A stretch of 53,460 nucleotides of DNA from Treponema sp. (GCA_031273265.1 JAISSH010000039.1:1-53460); one strand, 5' to 3'; shown: positions 18,254 through 29,098, numbered from the stretch's first letter. Notes: generated by a model from the letters alone, not told the origin. Program-made: numbers and translations.

Positions 18254-20719
18254 TTATCCGTATAAAAACCTGTATGCGTCAAAGTACGATAACCATTCAC
18301 CAGCGCCGCCCGCGACGTTTCGCGCCAGAACTTCGCTTCGCCTTAAACAAAACAAAGAACTGTCTTTTTCAAGGCGGCTTTGCCTGTATGCTTTTTCTTC
18401 GCCAAATTTAACATGATTCGTTTCATTTCCGCGTTTATATGCAAAACCCCATAACAAAGACGACAGCGAATGTTTTTTAGAACCGCTTTGTATGATAAAA
18501 CCCTGCGCTTCTTCAATGCGGATACCCTGCGGTAAACTGCCGTTTAAGCGCGGGATAAAATCATCCATTGGGATTTTACCGGAGATTTCACCGTCAAAAT
18601 CAACAGCGGCAATCTCAAAGTCCGCGCTTACCCCTGTTGACAATGGAGACGCAAACTCCAATTTGGCAAGCGGGTTAAAACCAAGGCTGTACATAACAGG
18701 AAACCCGGCTCTTGTAAACGACATGGAAAATACCTCGATAAGACTGAGATGCCCGTGAAAAACAGCGCCGCCCTGTTTGCTGAAAGCGAATAATACCCTG
18801 TAAATTGAAGGGTCGCTTTTTTGTTCTGTATTTTTGTTAACCTGTAATAAATCATGGTTAACGATTAAATCCGGTATATCGCTGATGCCTTCGTTTTTAC
18901 CGCTTTCACCGGATAAAAACACGCATTGCGGCGTATTTTCTTCGCTTGGCGGCTCATTTGCGGTTTCTGTCTTTTTACCGCATACTCCGCAAAGGGCGCA
19001 TTTTTCCTTGCATGAAGAAGTCCGCTCGCAGTTGTTTGATTTTTCCAGTTCACGGCGCAAATACTCAGGAGTTACGCGGGAATCAATTCCGTCCCAGGGA
19101 AGCCGTTCTTTTCCGCATAGGACTCTGTCTACCTCTTCCTTGTTTTCATCCAAAAGCTCCCGCCATTTTTCCCTGTTGATATATTCGCCCCACGCGTCCA
19201 GCCGGCTGCCGCTGTTATAGGCTTCTTCGCATAAAAGCCCCGCTCTCTCGCCTCCCCTGCTTAAAAGCCCCTCAATCATTGACACAAGCGGATCGGAAAA
19301 ACTGACTTTGTGTCCCATAGGTTTCAGTCTGCTTCGAATATACTCAAGTTTTTTTAACGCCGTTTCACTGTCAATTTGAGCCGCCCATTGGTAAGGCGTA
19401 TGCGGTTTTGGAACAAATATCCCGACATTGATATTGAAGTGCATCCGCGTCCTTCTTGCGATGTCGATAATAAAATCCACAATCTCATCTTCCTCACTGC
19501 CTCTTTCTTCAGGCAAAGGGAGACCTATCATAAAATAAAACTTCGCCCCTTTCCAGCCTTTTTTTTTCGCTTCATCAAGAATCGCGGCGACTGAGTCGCG
19601 GGTTACCTCTTTGTTAATCGCGATTTGCCACGCGTCGCGCGGCGTTTCCACGGCGAAGGTAAGCCCGCTTTTTCTTGTTACGGAAATTTTTTCAAGAAGC
19701 TCAAGCGAAAAACTTGAAACTTTAAGCGAGGGCAGTTGGAATGAAACGTGCAAACCCGCGAACATATTGTTTAGCGTGTCAACCAGTCCGCTTATGCCGC
19801 TGTAGTCGCCCGAAGAAAGCGATGACAGGCTGATCTCGCGCCAGCCGCCCTTTGTTACCATCCCGCGCGCTTCGCCGGCAATTCTGCTTATGCTTTTCTG
19901 ACGCGCGGGTCTGTACCAGAAACCGGCGTGGCAAAAGCGGCAGCCGTTTGGACAGCCTCTCATTATTTCGACGGCTCCGTGGTTATGCACGATTTTCATG
20001 CTCGGAATGGGAAAAATGTCAGCCGCGTCATCGTAAGAAAAATTGACGGCAATAGCGCGTTTTACTTTTTTTGCCGTATCCGCGTTTTCCGAAGAAGCCC
20101 AGATGTTCGGGTGTGAAGAAATTTTTTCCATAAGAGCCACCCTGCCCTTCCCGCTTTTTTTTAAAAAAGTCAATTCTTTTACAAAGTCAAAAAAACCCGC
20201 CTCCGCCTCCCCTATCCAGAAAGCGTCGATAAATGGAGAATACGGCAGGGGATTGGAAACGGCGGGACCTCCGGCGATAATTATCGGGCAGTTTTCGTTT
20301 CTTTTTTCACGGCGCAGGGGAATCCCGGAAACATCCAGCATTAATAAAACGCCGCTTAGACCAAGTTCATAGCCCATGGTGAACATAAGAAGGTCAAGGT
20401 TTGCGAGACTGACGCCGGTATCAAGTCCGTAAAGAGGGATTTTTTTTTCGCGTAACAATTTTTCAAAATCGGGAGCGGGGGCGAAAGCGCGGTCGCAGGA
20501 AACGCCTTCAATATTGTTCAGGCGGTTGTAGATAATACGCAGTGCCTGATTGCCCATGCCTATTTCATAAAGATCGGGAAAGGCGATCAATGTGCGAAAA
20601 ACACCCTCGCCCCTTTTCGCGAGAATGCCGAACTCTCCGCCTACATAGCGGGAAGGTTTTTCTACATTCAGAAGAAGTCCGCCAAACTCCGCGACAGGAT
20701 CAATATATCCCACGGACAT
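18254..20719 (-). CDS. B12-binding-like radical SAM protein fused to a DUF2344 domain
   Basis: 821 residues. The N-terminal half (about 1-560) matches the TIGR03960-type radical SAM family, with the 4Fe-4S motif CPNGCRFC (Cys256, 260, 263). The C-terminal quarter (about 630-821) looks like the TIGR03936/DUF2344 domain, often a separate gene. A cysteine-rich joint (CKEKCALCGVCGKK) lies between them. Function is unproven; relatives often neighbour RNase G or ribosomal genes. Its ATG overlaps the rodA stop (TGATG), so it is the last gene of the cell-shape operon. Confidence 0.85.
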   Translation of the reverse strand: MSVGYIDPVAEFGGLLLNVEKPSRYVGGEFGILAKRGEGVFRTLIAFPDLYEIGMGNQALRIIYNRLNNIEGVSCDRAFAPAPDFEKLLREKKIPLYGLDTGVSLANLDLLMFTMGYELGLSGVLLMLDVSGIPLRREKRNENCPIIIAGGPAVSNPLPYSPFIDAFWIGEAEAGFFDFVKELTFLKKSGKGRVALMEKISSHPNIWASSENADTAKKVKRAIAVNFSYDDAADIFPIPSMKIVHNHGAVEIMRGCPNGCRFCHAGFWYRPARQKSISRIAGEARGMVTKGGWREISLSSLSSGDYSGISGLVDTLNNMFAGLHVSFQLPSLKVSSFSLELLEKISVTRKSGLTFAVETPRDAWQIAINKEVTRDSVAAILDEAKKKGWKGAKFYFMIGLPLPEERGSEEDEIVDFIIDIARRTRMHFNINVGIFVPKPHTPYQWAAQIDSETALKKLEYIRSRLKPMGHKVSFSDPLVSMIEGLLSRGGERAGLLCEEAYNSGSRLDAWGEYINREKWRELLDENKEEVDRVLCGKERLPWDGIDSRVTPEYLRRELEKSNNCERTSSCKEKCALCGVCGKKTETANEPPSEENTPQCVFLSGESGKNEGISDIPDLIVNHDLLQVNKNTEQKSDPSIYRVLFAFSKQGGAVFHGHLSLIEVFSMSFTRAGFPVMYSLGFNPLAKLEFASPLSTGVSADFEIAAVDFDGEISGKIPMDDFIPRLNGSLPQGIRIEEAQGFIIQSGSKKHSLSSLLWGFAYKRGNETNHVKFGEEKAYRQSRLEKDSSLFCLRRSEVLARNVAGGAGEWLSYFDAYRFLYG

Positions 20720-22029
20720 CAGCGGTTGAACCTTCTTATGTAAATACTCAACGCAATCCCTATGCCCGCCATCGCTGAAAAAACGGCGGAACCTCCGTAT
20801 GACATGAATAAAAGCGGAATGCCAGTAATTGGCATAATGCCCATTGTCATGCCGACATTAATAATAAAGTGAAAGCTGATCATTCCCGCAAGCCCGGCGC
20901 AGATATACTTCGCAAAAGAATCCGCCGTCGTTTTCGTTATTAAGAGAAGACGGCTGCATATCAGCACAAAAAGCAAAAACACCGCAAGCCCGCCCAGAAG
21001 CCCCGCTTCTTCAGAAAATATCGAAAAAATAAAATCCGTGCTTTGTTCCGGCAGAAACCGGTAATGGCTCTGCGTTCCCTGCAAATATCCCCTGCCTGTA
21101 AGCCCTCCGGCTCCAATGGCTGTTACAGATTGAATTATATTCCAGCCAGCTCCGCGCGGATCAACATTAGGATCAAGAAATACAATTAGCCGCATAATCT
21201 GATAATTTTTCAGTATCAACCGCGCCGCGTAGGAAGCGCCGAGAGAAAAGACGCTGATAGCCAGCGTATATACAAGCCAGTAAAAATAACCTTTCTTAAA
21301 TTTTATATAACCGAACAGCGCGATACCGGCTAAAAGTAAAATGAATAAAATTACAAGCATTAGTATTTTGGGATTTGTAAGCAGGGCTAAAACAGGCAGA
21401 GGCTTTCTTAATATATAGCTTTGCCAAAGCGGTAGGACAAGAAATATTCCCGTTAACGCGATACATGACGTCATAAACGCCACATAACGCATCGCCACCC
21501 CCGCGGTAAAAGTCATTGTTACAAGAATGGCGATATAAACAAGCGCGGTTCCAAGATCGGGCTGGAGCAAAACCATACCCATAGGGATAAAAACTATCAC
21601 GCAGCTTATGAAAAAACGTGAGAACGCTTCTCTGTTATGATCGGTATCTGAAAGGTAGCGCGCCAAAAGTATGATAACGGAAATTTTTACAAACTCAGAC
21701 GCCTGTATGCCAAACATGCCGATTCTGAGCCAGCGTGCCGCGTTGTAAATTACCCTTCCAAAGATCAATGTGTATACAAGGGGCAAAAGAGAAATAAGGT
21801 AAATGTAAATGGAAAAATAATAAAACCTGCGGTAATTAACCAGCGCGATAACAAGGGCTATTATTAACCCCGCCGACGCCCATATTATTTGTCTTATATA
21901 TTCATTTGAGATATGCGCGCCGGCATAAGGTATCCCCGATGAATAAATGAATAGTATTCCAAACACAAGAAGAACAAGCACCGGCATTAATAATAAATAA
22001 TCTACTTTTAATAAATCGCCGGCTCTCAT
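20719..22029 (-). CDS. rodA: Rod-shape peptidoglycan polymerase RodA
   Basis: A SEDS-family glycosyltransferase that polymerises lipid II during elongation with PBP2. The 436-residue protein has about ten membrane helices and the family stretches GGLTGRGYLQGTQSHYRFLPE and PITGIPLLFMSYGGSA (first one spans about residues 302-322). It overlaps mrdA by four bases (ATGA). Confidence 0.94.
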   Translation of the reverse strand: MRAGDLLKVDYLLLMPVLVLLVFGILFIYSSGIPYAGAHISNEYIRQIIWASAGLIIALVIALVNYRRFYYFSIYIYLISLLPLVYTLIFGRVIYNAARWLRIGMFGIQASEFVKISVIILLARYLSDTDHNREAFSRFFISCVIVFIPMGMVLLQPDLGTALVYIAILVTMTFTAGVAMRYVAFMTSCIALTGIFLVLPLWQSYILRKPLPVLALLTNPKILMLVILFILLLAGIALFGYIKFKKGYFYWLVYTLAISVFSLGASYAARLILKNYQIMRLIVFLDPNVDPRGAGWNIIQSVTAIGAGGLTGRGYLQGTQSHYRFLPEQSTDFIFSIFSEEAGLLGGLAVFLLFVLICSRLLLITKTTADSFAKYICAGLAGMISFHFIINVGMTMGIMPITGIPLLFMSYGGSAVFSAMAGIGIALSIYIRRFNR

Positions 22030-23882
22030 TCTCTTCGCCCCTGTACCGGCATTAAATACTGGAAACCAAGCGTGCGAACCGCGTCTTCATATTCCTGATT
22101 CGCGAAATACCCCTGAAAAATTATAGCCGACGCGTAAGGAGCCCACCATTCCCATTTGTTAGCCGCTTCTACTATTACCGAAACAACTATCGCGTTTTCC
22201 GCATCTTCACTGTTATAAGGAGCGTAAGCCGCAAACCACGAATGCCATCTGTCGGCAAGTCCTATTTCCGCCGTTCCTGTTTTTCCGGCAATTTGCACTC
22301 TTCTTTCCAAGCTGGAAAAAGGATATTGAGCGGTTCCCTCTGTTATGACTCCTCTCATATCCCTTCTGACCGCTTCGAAAACTTCTTTTGACAGCTTGCT
22401 TTCATGCAGTAATTCAGGACGGACGCTCCTTTCCACCGAGTTTGTTACAGGATCGCGCACTTCTTTTAACACATGAGGCTTGTAAACCTTTCCGTTGTTA
22501 ACTGTCATGCTGATCATGTTCGCCATTTGAATTGGCGTAACAAGAGTATATCCCTGCCCGATAGACATATTCATCGTGTCTCCGGCAACCCATCTTTCAT
22601 GAAAACGGCGTTCCTTCCACTGCGGTGTCGGTATAAACCCGGCGATTTCACCGGGAAGATCAATGTCTGTTAGTTCGCCAAAACCGTATTCCCTTGAATA
22701 CGAAACAATTCTCTCCGCTCCAAGATAATCCCTGCCTACAGTCCAATAATAAATGTCGCATGACTGCGCCATTGCCCTGTGAAGATTCAACCTGCCGTGT
22801 CCCGGACGGCGTACATGGCAATTCCAGTCGCGGTTTCCAAAGTTAATCAACCCCGGGCATAGGACTGTCTGTTCAGGCGGGAAAGCGTTTTCCGCAATTA
22901 TGCCGGTTGTCATAATAATTTTAAAAGTAGAAGCCGGAGGATATGACGATTGAATAGTCCTGTTTATAAAAGGCTTATTGGGATCATTGACAAGGGACTG
23001 ATATTCGGAGCGCAGACCGCTTGTAAAAACATTCGGATCGTACCACGGATAGGAAACCATTGCCAGAATTTCTCCTGTTGACGGGCGCATAACCATAGCC
23101 GCGCCTATCCTCTGCCCCAGCGCTTTTTCAACCAGCGTTTGCAGTCCGGTGTCTATCGTTAAAACGAGATTTTTTCCCATTTCGGGAGGAAGACGTACGA
23201 TGTTTTCCTGTCCGGCAATGCGTCTGCCCCTTACGTCTACTGTTCTTGTTTCCCTTCCTTCCTTTCCGCGCAAAAGAATATCGTATTGTTTCTCTATTCC
23301 CGCCTTGCCGATTACGTCCCCCTGTTGATATCCCATATTGTAAAGTGTCGTAAGCTCGTCGCGGGTAATATCGCCTACATAGCCCAAAATGTGCGAAAGA
23401 CTGCCCGAATCTCCGTAATTGCGTATTTGTTTGCTTTGCCATGAAATGCCGGGCAGTTCGTTTTTTCTTTCCGCGAGAGAGGCAATAGCCTGAAAAGAAA
23501 CGTTAGCCGCAATTTCCACAGGCTGGTAAAGCTGTAAATACTGGCTTGGGAGTCTCAACCTGATTTCATCCTGCGAAATATTTAATACCTGCGAAACTGT
23601 TTCAATTACGCCGTCCATGCTTCCCCTTGGTACTTCCGCGGGGGTAATGCTGACCGCAAAAGAATCCCTGTTCATTACCATAGGACGCGTAAAATTGCGG
23701 TCGTATATTTCGCCGCGCTGTGCGGGTATTGGAAATGTCCTTCGTGAAATGTCCTGCGCCATTGTTCGGTATTCATCGCCGGATAATATCTGCATACTGA
23801 ATAATTTAACGCCGTAGACGATAAAAACTACAATCAAAAGGACTCTGAATACCGTTATGCGCTTGGCATTATTGTCGTTCAT
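22026..23882 (-). CDS. mrdA: Penicillin-binding protein 2
   Basis: The elongation-specific transpeptidase, partner of RodA. 618 residues: one N-terminal membrane helix (about 8-28), the PBP dimer domain, and the transpeptidase domain with STFK (active serine), SCD as the SxN-position motif and KTG in AGKTGTAEIG. GGGAGGAAATAAG provides its ribosome site, six bases after mreD. Confidence 0.95.
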   Translation of the reverse strand: MNDNNAKRITVFRVLLIVVFIVYGVKLFSMQILSGDEYRTMAQDISRRTFPIPAQRGEIYDRNFTRPMVMNRDSFAVSITPAEVPRGSMDGVIETVSQVLNISQDEIRLRLPSQYLQLYQPVEIAANVSFQAIASLAERKNELPGISWQSKQIRNYGDSGSLSHILGYVGDITRDELTTLYNMGYQQGDVIGKAGIEKQYDILLRGKEGRETRTVDVRGRRIAGQENIVRLPPEMGKNLVLTIDTGLQTLVEKALGQRIGAAMVMRPSTGEILAMVSYPWYDPNVFTSGLRSEYQSLVNDPNKPFINRTIQSSYPPASTFKIIMTTGIIAENAFPPEQTVLCPGLINFGNRDWNCHVRRPGHGRLNLHRAMAQSCDIYYWTVGRDYLGAERIVSYSREYGFGELTDIDLPGEIAGFIPTPQWKERRFHERWVAGDTMNMSIGQGYTLVTPIQMANMISMTVNNGKVYKPHVLKEVRDPVTNSVERSVRPELLHESKLSKEVFEAVRRDMRGVITEGTAQYPFSSLERRVQIAGKTGTAEIGLADRWHSWFAAYAPYNSEDAENAIVVSVIVEAANKWEWWAPYASAIIFQGYFANQEYEDAVRTLGFQYLMPVQGRRE

Positions 23883-23888
23883 TTTTAC

Positions 23889-24386
23889 TTATTTCCTCCC
23901 CACAGTCATATATCTAAAGCGCCTTAGCAGGAAAAACAAAAGAGGGGCGCTTAACGTATTCATCGCGAGTTCTAGCCAAAAAACCGCCGTTACAAGCGAA
24001 TAAGCCGGAACGCCGGAACCCATTATCAAATTTATAAAAAAAAGTATTATCGCTTTTAATATTGTCGCAAGAGCGCAAAGCAACATAGGCATAATAAAAT
24101 AATCAAGAAACAACGCTCCTTTGAAAATGCCGGCTAACGCCCCGATCAAAGTGCGGACAAGGCAATTTAAGCCAAGCGGAGCGGCGGAAAGAAAATCCAG
24201 AAAAAGTCCCGATATAAAACCTGAAATTTGCCCTGTCATGGTTCCGTTTACATAGGCGGAATAAACTAGTATGCACAGGGCAAGATCCGGAATTACGTTA
24301 AAGAGAGCGAATTTGGCAATCAGAGTTGATTGTAATATACCCGCGATTACGGAGAAAATAACAGTCCAGATAATGCTTCTAATCAT
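23889..24386 (-). CDS. mreD: Rod shape-determining protein MreD
   Basis: 165-residue integral membrane protein with five or six helices, matching the length and hydrophobic pattern of MreD, a component of the elongation machinery. Sequence conservation in this family is low, so the call rests on its place between mreC and mrdA. It overlaps mreC by eight bases. Confidence 0.88.
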   Translation of the reverse strand: MIRSIIWTVIFSVIAGILQSTLIAKFALFNVIPDLALCILVYSAYVNGTMTGQISGFISGLFLDFLSAAPLGLNCLVRTLIGALAGIFKGALFLDYFIMPMLLCALATILKAIILFFINLIMGSGVPAYSLVTAVFWLELAMNTLSAPLLFFLLRRFRYMTVGRK

Positions 24387-25293
24387 TATTTAATCCCGTA
24401 TCCTGCGAGCCGGAAATTTCAGCTTCAATTAAAAAAACATATTCCAGTCTGGAAAAATCTATCATCGGTATAATTTCAACTTCCAACGTAGTTTCATACT
24501 CAAGACTGTTCACTCCTCCTACGCGCCCTATATTAATGCCGGAAGGAAACACTCCTCCCATGCCGCTTGAAATAACAATGTCTCCCGTGTTTATTTCGTC
24601 TCTTGCGCGTTTGGGAACAAAACGCATCAATAACGGAGCTTCAAAGCTTCCCTGTCCTTCGACTATGCCTTCGTATCTTGAAACTGAAAAGCGGGAAGAA
24701 ACCTGCGAATTAATATCGAATATTGGCATAACAAGACTTTCAAACGCTCCGCTTTGAATCACTTTTCCCACAAGCGCCCGCGTGCCGTTCTGCCACGCGA
24801 CAACAGCCATGTTATTCGAAACTCCTGAGTAACTTCCTTTGTTTATTACTACGGCGGAAAACAAATTATTTGGGTCGCGTCCTGAAATTTGCGCCGGGAT
24901 TCGCCGGTAGCGCAATGATTGCGCAAATCCGAGCTGTTCCCTAAGCCGCTGGTTTTCCTGATAAATTTCCGCGTTGCTGCGTTCAAGTTCTTCAAAACGT
25001 TCAAGCTGTTTCAGCAATTCGGTGTATTCTTTTCTTAAATCCGCCAATTCTTTTACGGAAAGTATGGTTCTTGATATTAACGAAGTAAATTCATAAATGC
25101 CGCTTCTTGTTCCGGAAAAAATAGAAAGACCCGCGTTCTTGACATTGGAAAAAAATACGCCGCCGGAAAACATTAAAAGTAAAAATGATATTAATACAAG
25201 AGATACAAATACATAGGCAGATGAATTAACGGCCGCTGTGGGTGCTTTGCCGCCGCCTTTTTTGGAAAGCGCACCAAAGAAACCCCGCCGCAT
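24379..25293 (-). CDS. mreC: Rod shape-determining protein MreC
   Basis: 304 residues: a cytoplasmic start, one membrane helix (about 28-48), a coiled coil (about 85-120) and the periplasmic beta domains with PAQISGRDPNNLFSAVVINKG and INTGDIVISSGMGGVFPSGI. MreC links cytoplasmic MreB to PBP2 and RodA. It begins five bases after mreB. Confidence 0.93.
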   Translation of the reverse strand: MRRGFFGALSKKGGGKAPTAAVNSSAYVFVSLVLISFLLLMFSGGVFFSNVKNAGLSIFSGTRSGIYEFTSLISRTILSVKELADLRKEYTELLKQLERFEELERSNAEIYQENQRLREQLGFAQSLRYRRIPAQISGRDPNNLFSAVVINKGSYSGVSNNMAVVAWQNGTRALVGKVIQSGAFESLVMPIFDINSQVSSRFSVSRYEGIVEGQGSFEAPLLMRFVPKRARDEINTGDIVISSGMGGVFPSGINIGRVGGVNSLEYETTLEVEIIPMIDFSRLEYVFLIEAEISGSQDTGLNND

Positions 25294-25297
25294 ATTT

Positions 25298-26326
25298 TTA
25301 TCCGTTCAATCTGTCATAGATGTTTTTTGTAAGATCGGAGCCTTTCATGTAATCGAAATATTTACCGGCTCCCAGAGCGACGCAGTTTTCAGGCTGATCG
25401 GCGATTATTGCCGGAACTCCCGTTTCTTTCGCGATGAGTTTGTCGAGTCCTTTTAAGAGAGAACCGCCGCCCGTCATTACAATACCGCGGTCTACGATGT
25501 CCGCCGCCAATTCGGGCGGGGTTTTTCCCAATACGGATTTTATTTCGTCAATTATTGACGTTATGGGATCTTTTAGAGCTTCCCTCACTTCCACTGAATC
25601 AATTTCAAGGCGGCGCGGAAGCCCCGTTATGGCGTCATTGCCTTTTACTTCAAGTTTTTCAATTACCTTGTCAGGAGAGGCGTTCCCTATTTCAATTTTG
25701 AGTTTTTCCGCCATCTGCTCGCCTATTATCAGGTTGTGAACGCTGCGTATATGCTTGATTATCGCTTCGTCAAATTCATCGCCGCCGATTCGAATGGCGC
25801 TTGTTACAACCATGCCTCCGAGCGAAATAACGGAAATCTCCGTTGTGCCGCCGCCAATGTCGCAGATCATATGACCCGCCGGCTCTCTTATCGGAATGTC
25901 CGCGCCGATTGCGGCGGCAAGGCTTTCCTCGATAACGTGCACTTCCCTCGCGCCTGATTTATACGCGCTTTCTTCGACGGCGCGCCTTTCAACTTCGGTA
26001 ATACATGACGGAATCCCAATTACCATGCGCGGTTTCAAAAAACGGTAGCGCGGGAAAACCTGATAAATGAAATACCGAATCATTTTTTCCGTAGACTCAA
26101 TGTCGGCTATCACTCCGTCTCTCATCGGTCTTATCGCGATTATATTTTCAGGCGTTTTCCAGAGCATTCGTTTTGCGTCCGCTCCGACTGCCACTATTTT
26201 TTTTGTTCCGCGCTCCACCGCGACTACGGACGGCTCATTCAGCACTATGCCCTTTCCTTTGACATAAATGAGCGTGTTACAAGTTCCCAAATCAATGCCG
26301 AGATCAGATGACATATTGCCAAACAT
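25298..26326 (-). CDS. mreB: Actin-like cell-shape protein MreB
   Basis: 342 residues with the actin-fold phosphate loops [10 protein letters not shown] and [10 protein letters not shown] and the adenosine motif [10 protein letters not shown]. MreB filaments guide elongation synthesis under the inner membrane. AGGAGGGAAGC is a strong ribosome site. It lies 11 bases after the TPR gene in a six-gene envelope operon. Confidence 0.97.
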   Translation of the reverse strand: MFGNMSSDLGIDLGTCNTLIYVKGKGIVLNEPSVVAVERGTKKIVAVGADAKRMLWKTPENIIAIRPMRDGVIADIESTEKMIRYFIYQVFPRYRFLKPRMVIGIPSCITEVERRAVEESAYKSGAREVHVIEESLAAAIGADIPIREPAGHMICDIGGGTTEISVISLGGMVVTSAIRIGGDEFDEAIIKHIRSVHNLIIGEQMAEKLKIEIGNASPDKVIEKLEVKGNDAITGLPRRLEIDSVEVREALKDPITSIIDEIKSVLGKTPPELAADIVDRGIVMTGGGSLLKGLDKLIAKETGVPAIIADQPENCVALGAGKYFDYMKGSDLTKNIYDRLNG

Positions 26327-26336
26327 GCTTCCCTCC

Positions 26337-27272
26337 TTAATTGAGCCGCGCTTTTGCCTTTATATGCGCAGGATCCTGATTAATTGCGACTCTCCATTCT
26401 GCTCTGGCTCTGACAGCATCTCCCTTAAGAAGGTACAGTTCGCCTAATTGATAACGGACTTCCGCATTTTCACCTGAATCATTAATAATACTTACATACT
26501 GCCTTTCGGCGTTGTCATGTTCACCTAACGTCTTGTAAACTTCCGCAAGAAGAAGGCGGGCGATATTTATTGATTTTACGTCGGGTGAAGTTTCAACGCA
26601 CCTGTTAAGATAGCCAATCGCCATGTTGAAATCTTCCATCGCCATATATGAACGCGCGATTGATAACAGCAGAGTATCAGACGGCGGACGGTCTGCGCTG
26701 AACGCTCCCGAAAAAGCCTCTATACTGCTTCTGTAATCGCCGCACGCGGCATATGCAAGCCCAAGATATTCGTTTATATCCTGAGCTTTGTAAGAAAGTT
26801 TTTTTGCCATTTCAAGATATTTAACCGCAAGGTCTGCGTATTCATTTCCCTTGTAACTGTACGCCTTTCCAAGCACATAAAAAATTCTTCCGTCTGTTGA
26901 AGCTTCTTTATGCAGGAGCGCCTTTCTTAAAGAAATTATACATTCGTCAATATACATTACTATACTGTTACTGTTTATCTGCGAAATGCCCAACTGATAC
27001 GCTGAAAAACCGTTTATTGTTAGCAGAAAATAGTCAACTGGATTTTCATTCAACGCTTCTTTGCTTATTTTATAAGCCTGTTCGTAATCTTCATTATTCC
27101 AGACGCGCAGTAGTTCTTTTTTTTCATTTTTTACGCCGCTTGTAGCTCTTATAATAACCGCAACGGAGATAACAACGGCGAATATTAAAAAGGATACAGC
27201 CGCCAAACTGCGGAGCTTTTTGAGTCTGTATAGCTGTCTTCCGTTTCGGAGCCTTGTTTTATCGCTTAACAT
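26337..27272 (-). CDS. Membrane-anchored TPR protein upstream of mreB
   Basis: 311 residues, one membrane helix (about 21-45) and five or more TPR units covering the rest (for example [21 protein letters not shown]). As first gene of the TPR-mreBCD-mrdA-rodA operon it may scaffold the elongation complex, but no role is known to me. The predicted promoter leaves only about eight bases of leader before the ATG. Confidence 0.78.
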   Translation of the reverse strand: MLSDKTRLRNGRQLYRLKKLRSLAAVSFLIFAVVISVAVIIRATSGVKNEKKELLRVWNNEDYEQAYKISKEALNENPVDYFLLTINGFSAYQLGISQINSNSIVMYIDECIISLRKALLHKEASTDGRIFYVLGKAYSYKGNEYADLAVKYLEMAKKLSYKAQDINEYLGLAYAACGDYRSSIEAFSGAFSADRPPSDTLLLSIARSYMAMEDFNMAIGYLNRCVETSPDVKSINIARLLLAEVYKTLGEHDNAERQYVSIINDSGENAEVRYQLGELYLLKGDAVRARAEWRVAINQDPAHIKAKARLN

Positions 27273-27286
27273 TGCCTATTAAGTCA

Positions 27287-27315
27287 ATTTAATATGAAAT
27301 TTGACGCACTGTCAA
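27287..27315 (-). promoter_or_regulatory. Predicted promoter of the TPR-mre operon
   Basis: On the minus strand TTGACA (27310-27315), a 17-base spacer and TTAAAT (27287-27292) predict a start near 27280, about eight bases before the ATG at 27272. Only a weak AGG could serve as ribosome site. Confidence 0.5.
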
Positions 27316-27335
27316 TTGATTGGACACTGATTTTA

Positions 27336-27355
27336 GAAAAAAAACACGATGAACC
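27336..27355 (-). terminator. Terminator at the rnpB 3' end
   Basis: The 3' strand of RNase P helix P1 (GGTTCATCG) is followed on the minus strand by a run of eight T at 27337-27344. P1 plus this T-tract could act as an intrinsic terminator. Confidence 0.55.
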
Positions 27356-27848
27356 ATAAGCCGGGTTCTGTTGCCGGTATAAACCGACCGCTGCCATCTG
27401 TCTAAAAGACCCGTTTCCGGAAGAAATCCTCGCCGCCTTGCGGCATAGCGGGGATTTCCGTACCTTTTTAGCAGTCTACCCGCGCTTATCCGGCGGGCAG
27501 CCGGACGGCAAAGGGGAAACCCCTTTACCCGCGCATATTTGACTTTGCTCCTGATGAGGCTTGCCATTCCGGTATTGTTGCCAATACCGAGGTGGGCTCT
27601 TACCCCGCCTTTTCACCCTTACCTGACCACTAAAAACGCCAAAAATCATACATAGAACTAATGTAAAGTTAGCGTTTTTAATGGTCAGGCGGTTTGTTTT
27701 CTGCGGCGCTGTCTGTCTCTGACCACACAATCAAAGATTGTATGGTCAGGTCCCGGGCGTTACCCGGCATCATGCCCTGCGGAGCCCGGACTTTCCTCCC
27801 TAAATTCGCCGTTGGCGAACTTAAAGCGGCAGCCTGGTTCATCGCACG
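27345..27848 (-). ncRNA. rnpB: RNase P RNA, type A with extended helices
   Basis: RNase P RNA cleaves the 5' leader of tRNA precursors. Diagnostic strings on the minus strand are GAGGAAAGTCCGGGCTCC and GGTAACGCCCGGG near the 5' end, GGTGAAAAGGCGGGGTAAGAGC in the middle (about 27585-27606) and ACAGAACCCGGCTTATGG at the 3' end. P1 is closed by CGATGAACC pairing with GGTTCATCG, which fixes the ends to within a few bases. At about 504 nt it is longer than the usual 350-420 nt. The surplus is in two helices (about 27627-27690 and 27718-27751) that both carry CTGACCA/TGGTCAG at their base. Confidence 0.93.
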
Positions 27849-27851
27849 TTA

Positions 27852-27880
27852 ATACTACGCTTCTTTGCCGGCGCGGTCAA
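27852..27880 (-). promoter_or_regulatory. rnpB promoter
   Basis: On the minus strand TTGACC (27875-27880), a 17-base spacer and TAGTAT (27852-27857) predict initiation near 27845, agreeing with the P1-defined 5' end of the RNase P RNA. Confidence 0.65.
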
Positions 27881-27910
27881 GTTGATAATCAACTGCCACT
27901 GCCGGGCAAA

Positions 27911-29038
27911 TTATTTCGGCGCGGCGGCGGGTTTTGACGATTCCGCGGGAGCGGGTTTTGCCGCTGGCGCGTTTTTAGGCTGGGGGAATTCCCTGCCGGG
28001 GAAAATTTGAGCGCGCAGTTTTGTTTCCAGCTCTTTGGCGAAATCGGGATTCTTTTCAAGGTACTCGCGGGCGTTGTCCCTGCCCTGCCCTATCTTTTCC
28101 TCGTTGTAGGAATACCACGCGCCGCTTTTCTTGATGATGTCGTACTTCACCGCGCAGTCCAACAGGCTTCCTGTCGCGGAAATGCCCTTGCCGAACATCA
28201 GTTCCAACTCTGTGCGCCTGAAAGGAGGCGCGACTTTGTTCTTCACCACCTTAACGCGCACCCTGTTTCCGATTGCGTCCGCGTCTTTGGAAACTTCGAT
28301 GGTTTCCGTTTTTCGCACTTCAAGGCGCACGGACGAATAAAACTTAAGCGCGTTTCCGCCGGTCGTGGTTTCCGGGTTGCCGAAGAATACGCCGATCTTC
28401 ATGCGGATTTGATTGATGAAAATCAGAATGGTGCGCGATTTACCGATTGTCGCCGTAAGTTTGCGCAGAGCCTGGCTCATAAGACGCGCCTGAGCGCCCA
28501 TTTGAGCGTCGCCCATCTCCCCTTCAATTTCCGACTGCGGGGTTAATGCCGCGACGGAGTCCACGACAATAACGTCTACCGCGCCTGAACGGACAAGGCT
28601 TTCGGTGATTTCCATCGCCTGCTCGCCGTTGTCAGGCTGGGAAACCCACAATTCGTCGATGTTTACGCCGAGATTTTTCGCGTAAACAGGATCAAGCGCG
28701 TGTTCCGCGTCCACAAACGCCGCGTTCCCGCCAAGTCTTTGCGCTTCCGCTATCGCGTGAAGCGCGAGGGTGGTTTTCCCCGACGACTCCGGTCCGTAAA
28801 TCTCGATGATGCGTCCGCGCGGATAGCCGCCGATGCCGAGCGCCTCATCCAGCAGGATGGAACCCGAAGGTATAACCTCAATACCGGCGGCGGAATTGTG
28901 CGCCCCCAGTTTGATCAATGATCCCGCGCCAAACTGTTTTTCAATCTGAAGCCGGGCCGCTTCCAGGGCTTTTGCTTTTTCCTCGCTTGAAGCGTTAGGA
29001 TCTCCCCTGGACTTTTCTGAATCAGTTGTCTTTGCCAT
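27911..29038 (-). CDS. recA: Recombinase A
   Basis: RecA forms filaments on single-stranded DNA and drives homologous recombination. The 375 residues show Walker [10 protein letters not shown] (about 82-90), the Walker B region [12 protein letters not shown], and the L2 region [12 protein letters not shown]. The C-terminus is Ala/Pro/Lys-rich. GGGGGAGGAGAT supplies the ribosome site. I saw no clear LexA-type operator upstream. Confidence 0.97.
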   Translation of the reverse strand: MAKTTDSEKSRGDPNASSEEKAKALEAARLQIEKQFGAGSLIKLGAHNSAAGIEVIPSGSILLDEALGIGGYPRGRIIEIYGPESSGKTTLALHAIAEAQRLGGNAAFVDAEHALDPVYAKNLGVNIDELWVSQPDNGEQAMEITESLVRSGAVDVIVVDSVAALTPQSEIEGEMGDAQMGAQARLMSQALRKLTATIGKSRTILIFINQIRMKIGVFFGNPETTTGGNALKFYSSVRLEVRKTETIEVSKDADAIGNRVRVKVVKNKVAPPFRRTELELMFGKGISATGSLLDCAVKYDIIKKSGAWYSYNEEKIGQGRDNAREYLEKNPDFAKELETKLRAQIFPGREFPQPKNAPAAKPAPAESSKPAAAPK

Positions 29039-29098
29039 AAATATCTCCTCCCCCTATATTTGGCGCGTATATGCACGGCGCTTTGCCGAACACGAAAA

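Noticed and set aside
28007-28546. 179-codon frame opposite recA
   Set aside because: Shadow of a strongly biased coding sequence, with no ribosome site or family resemblance.
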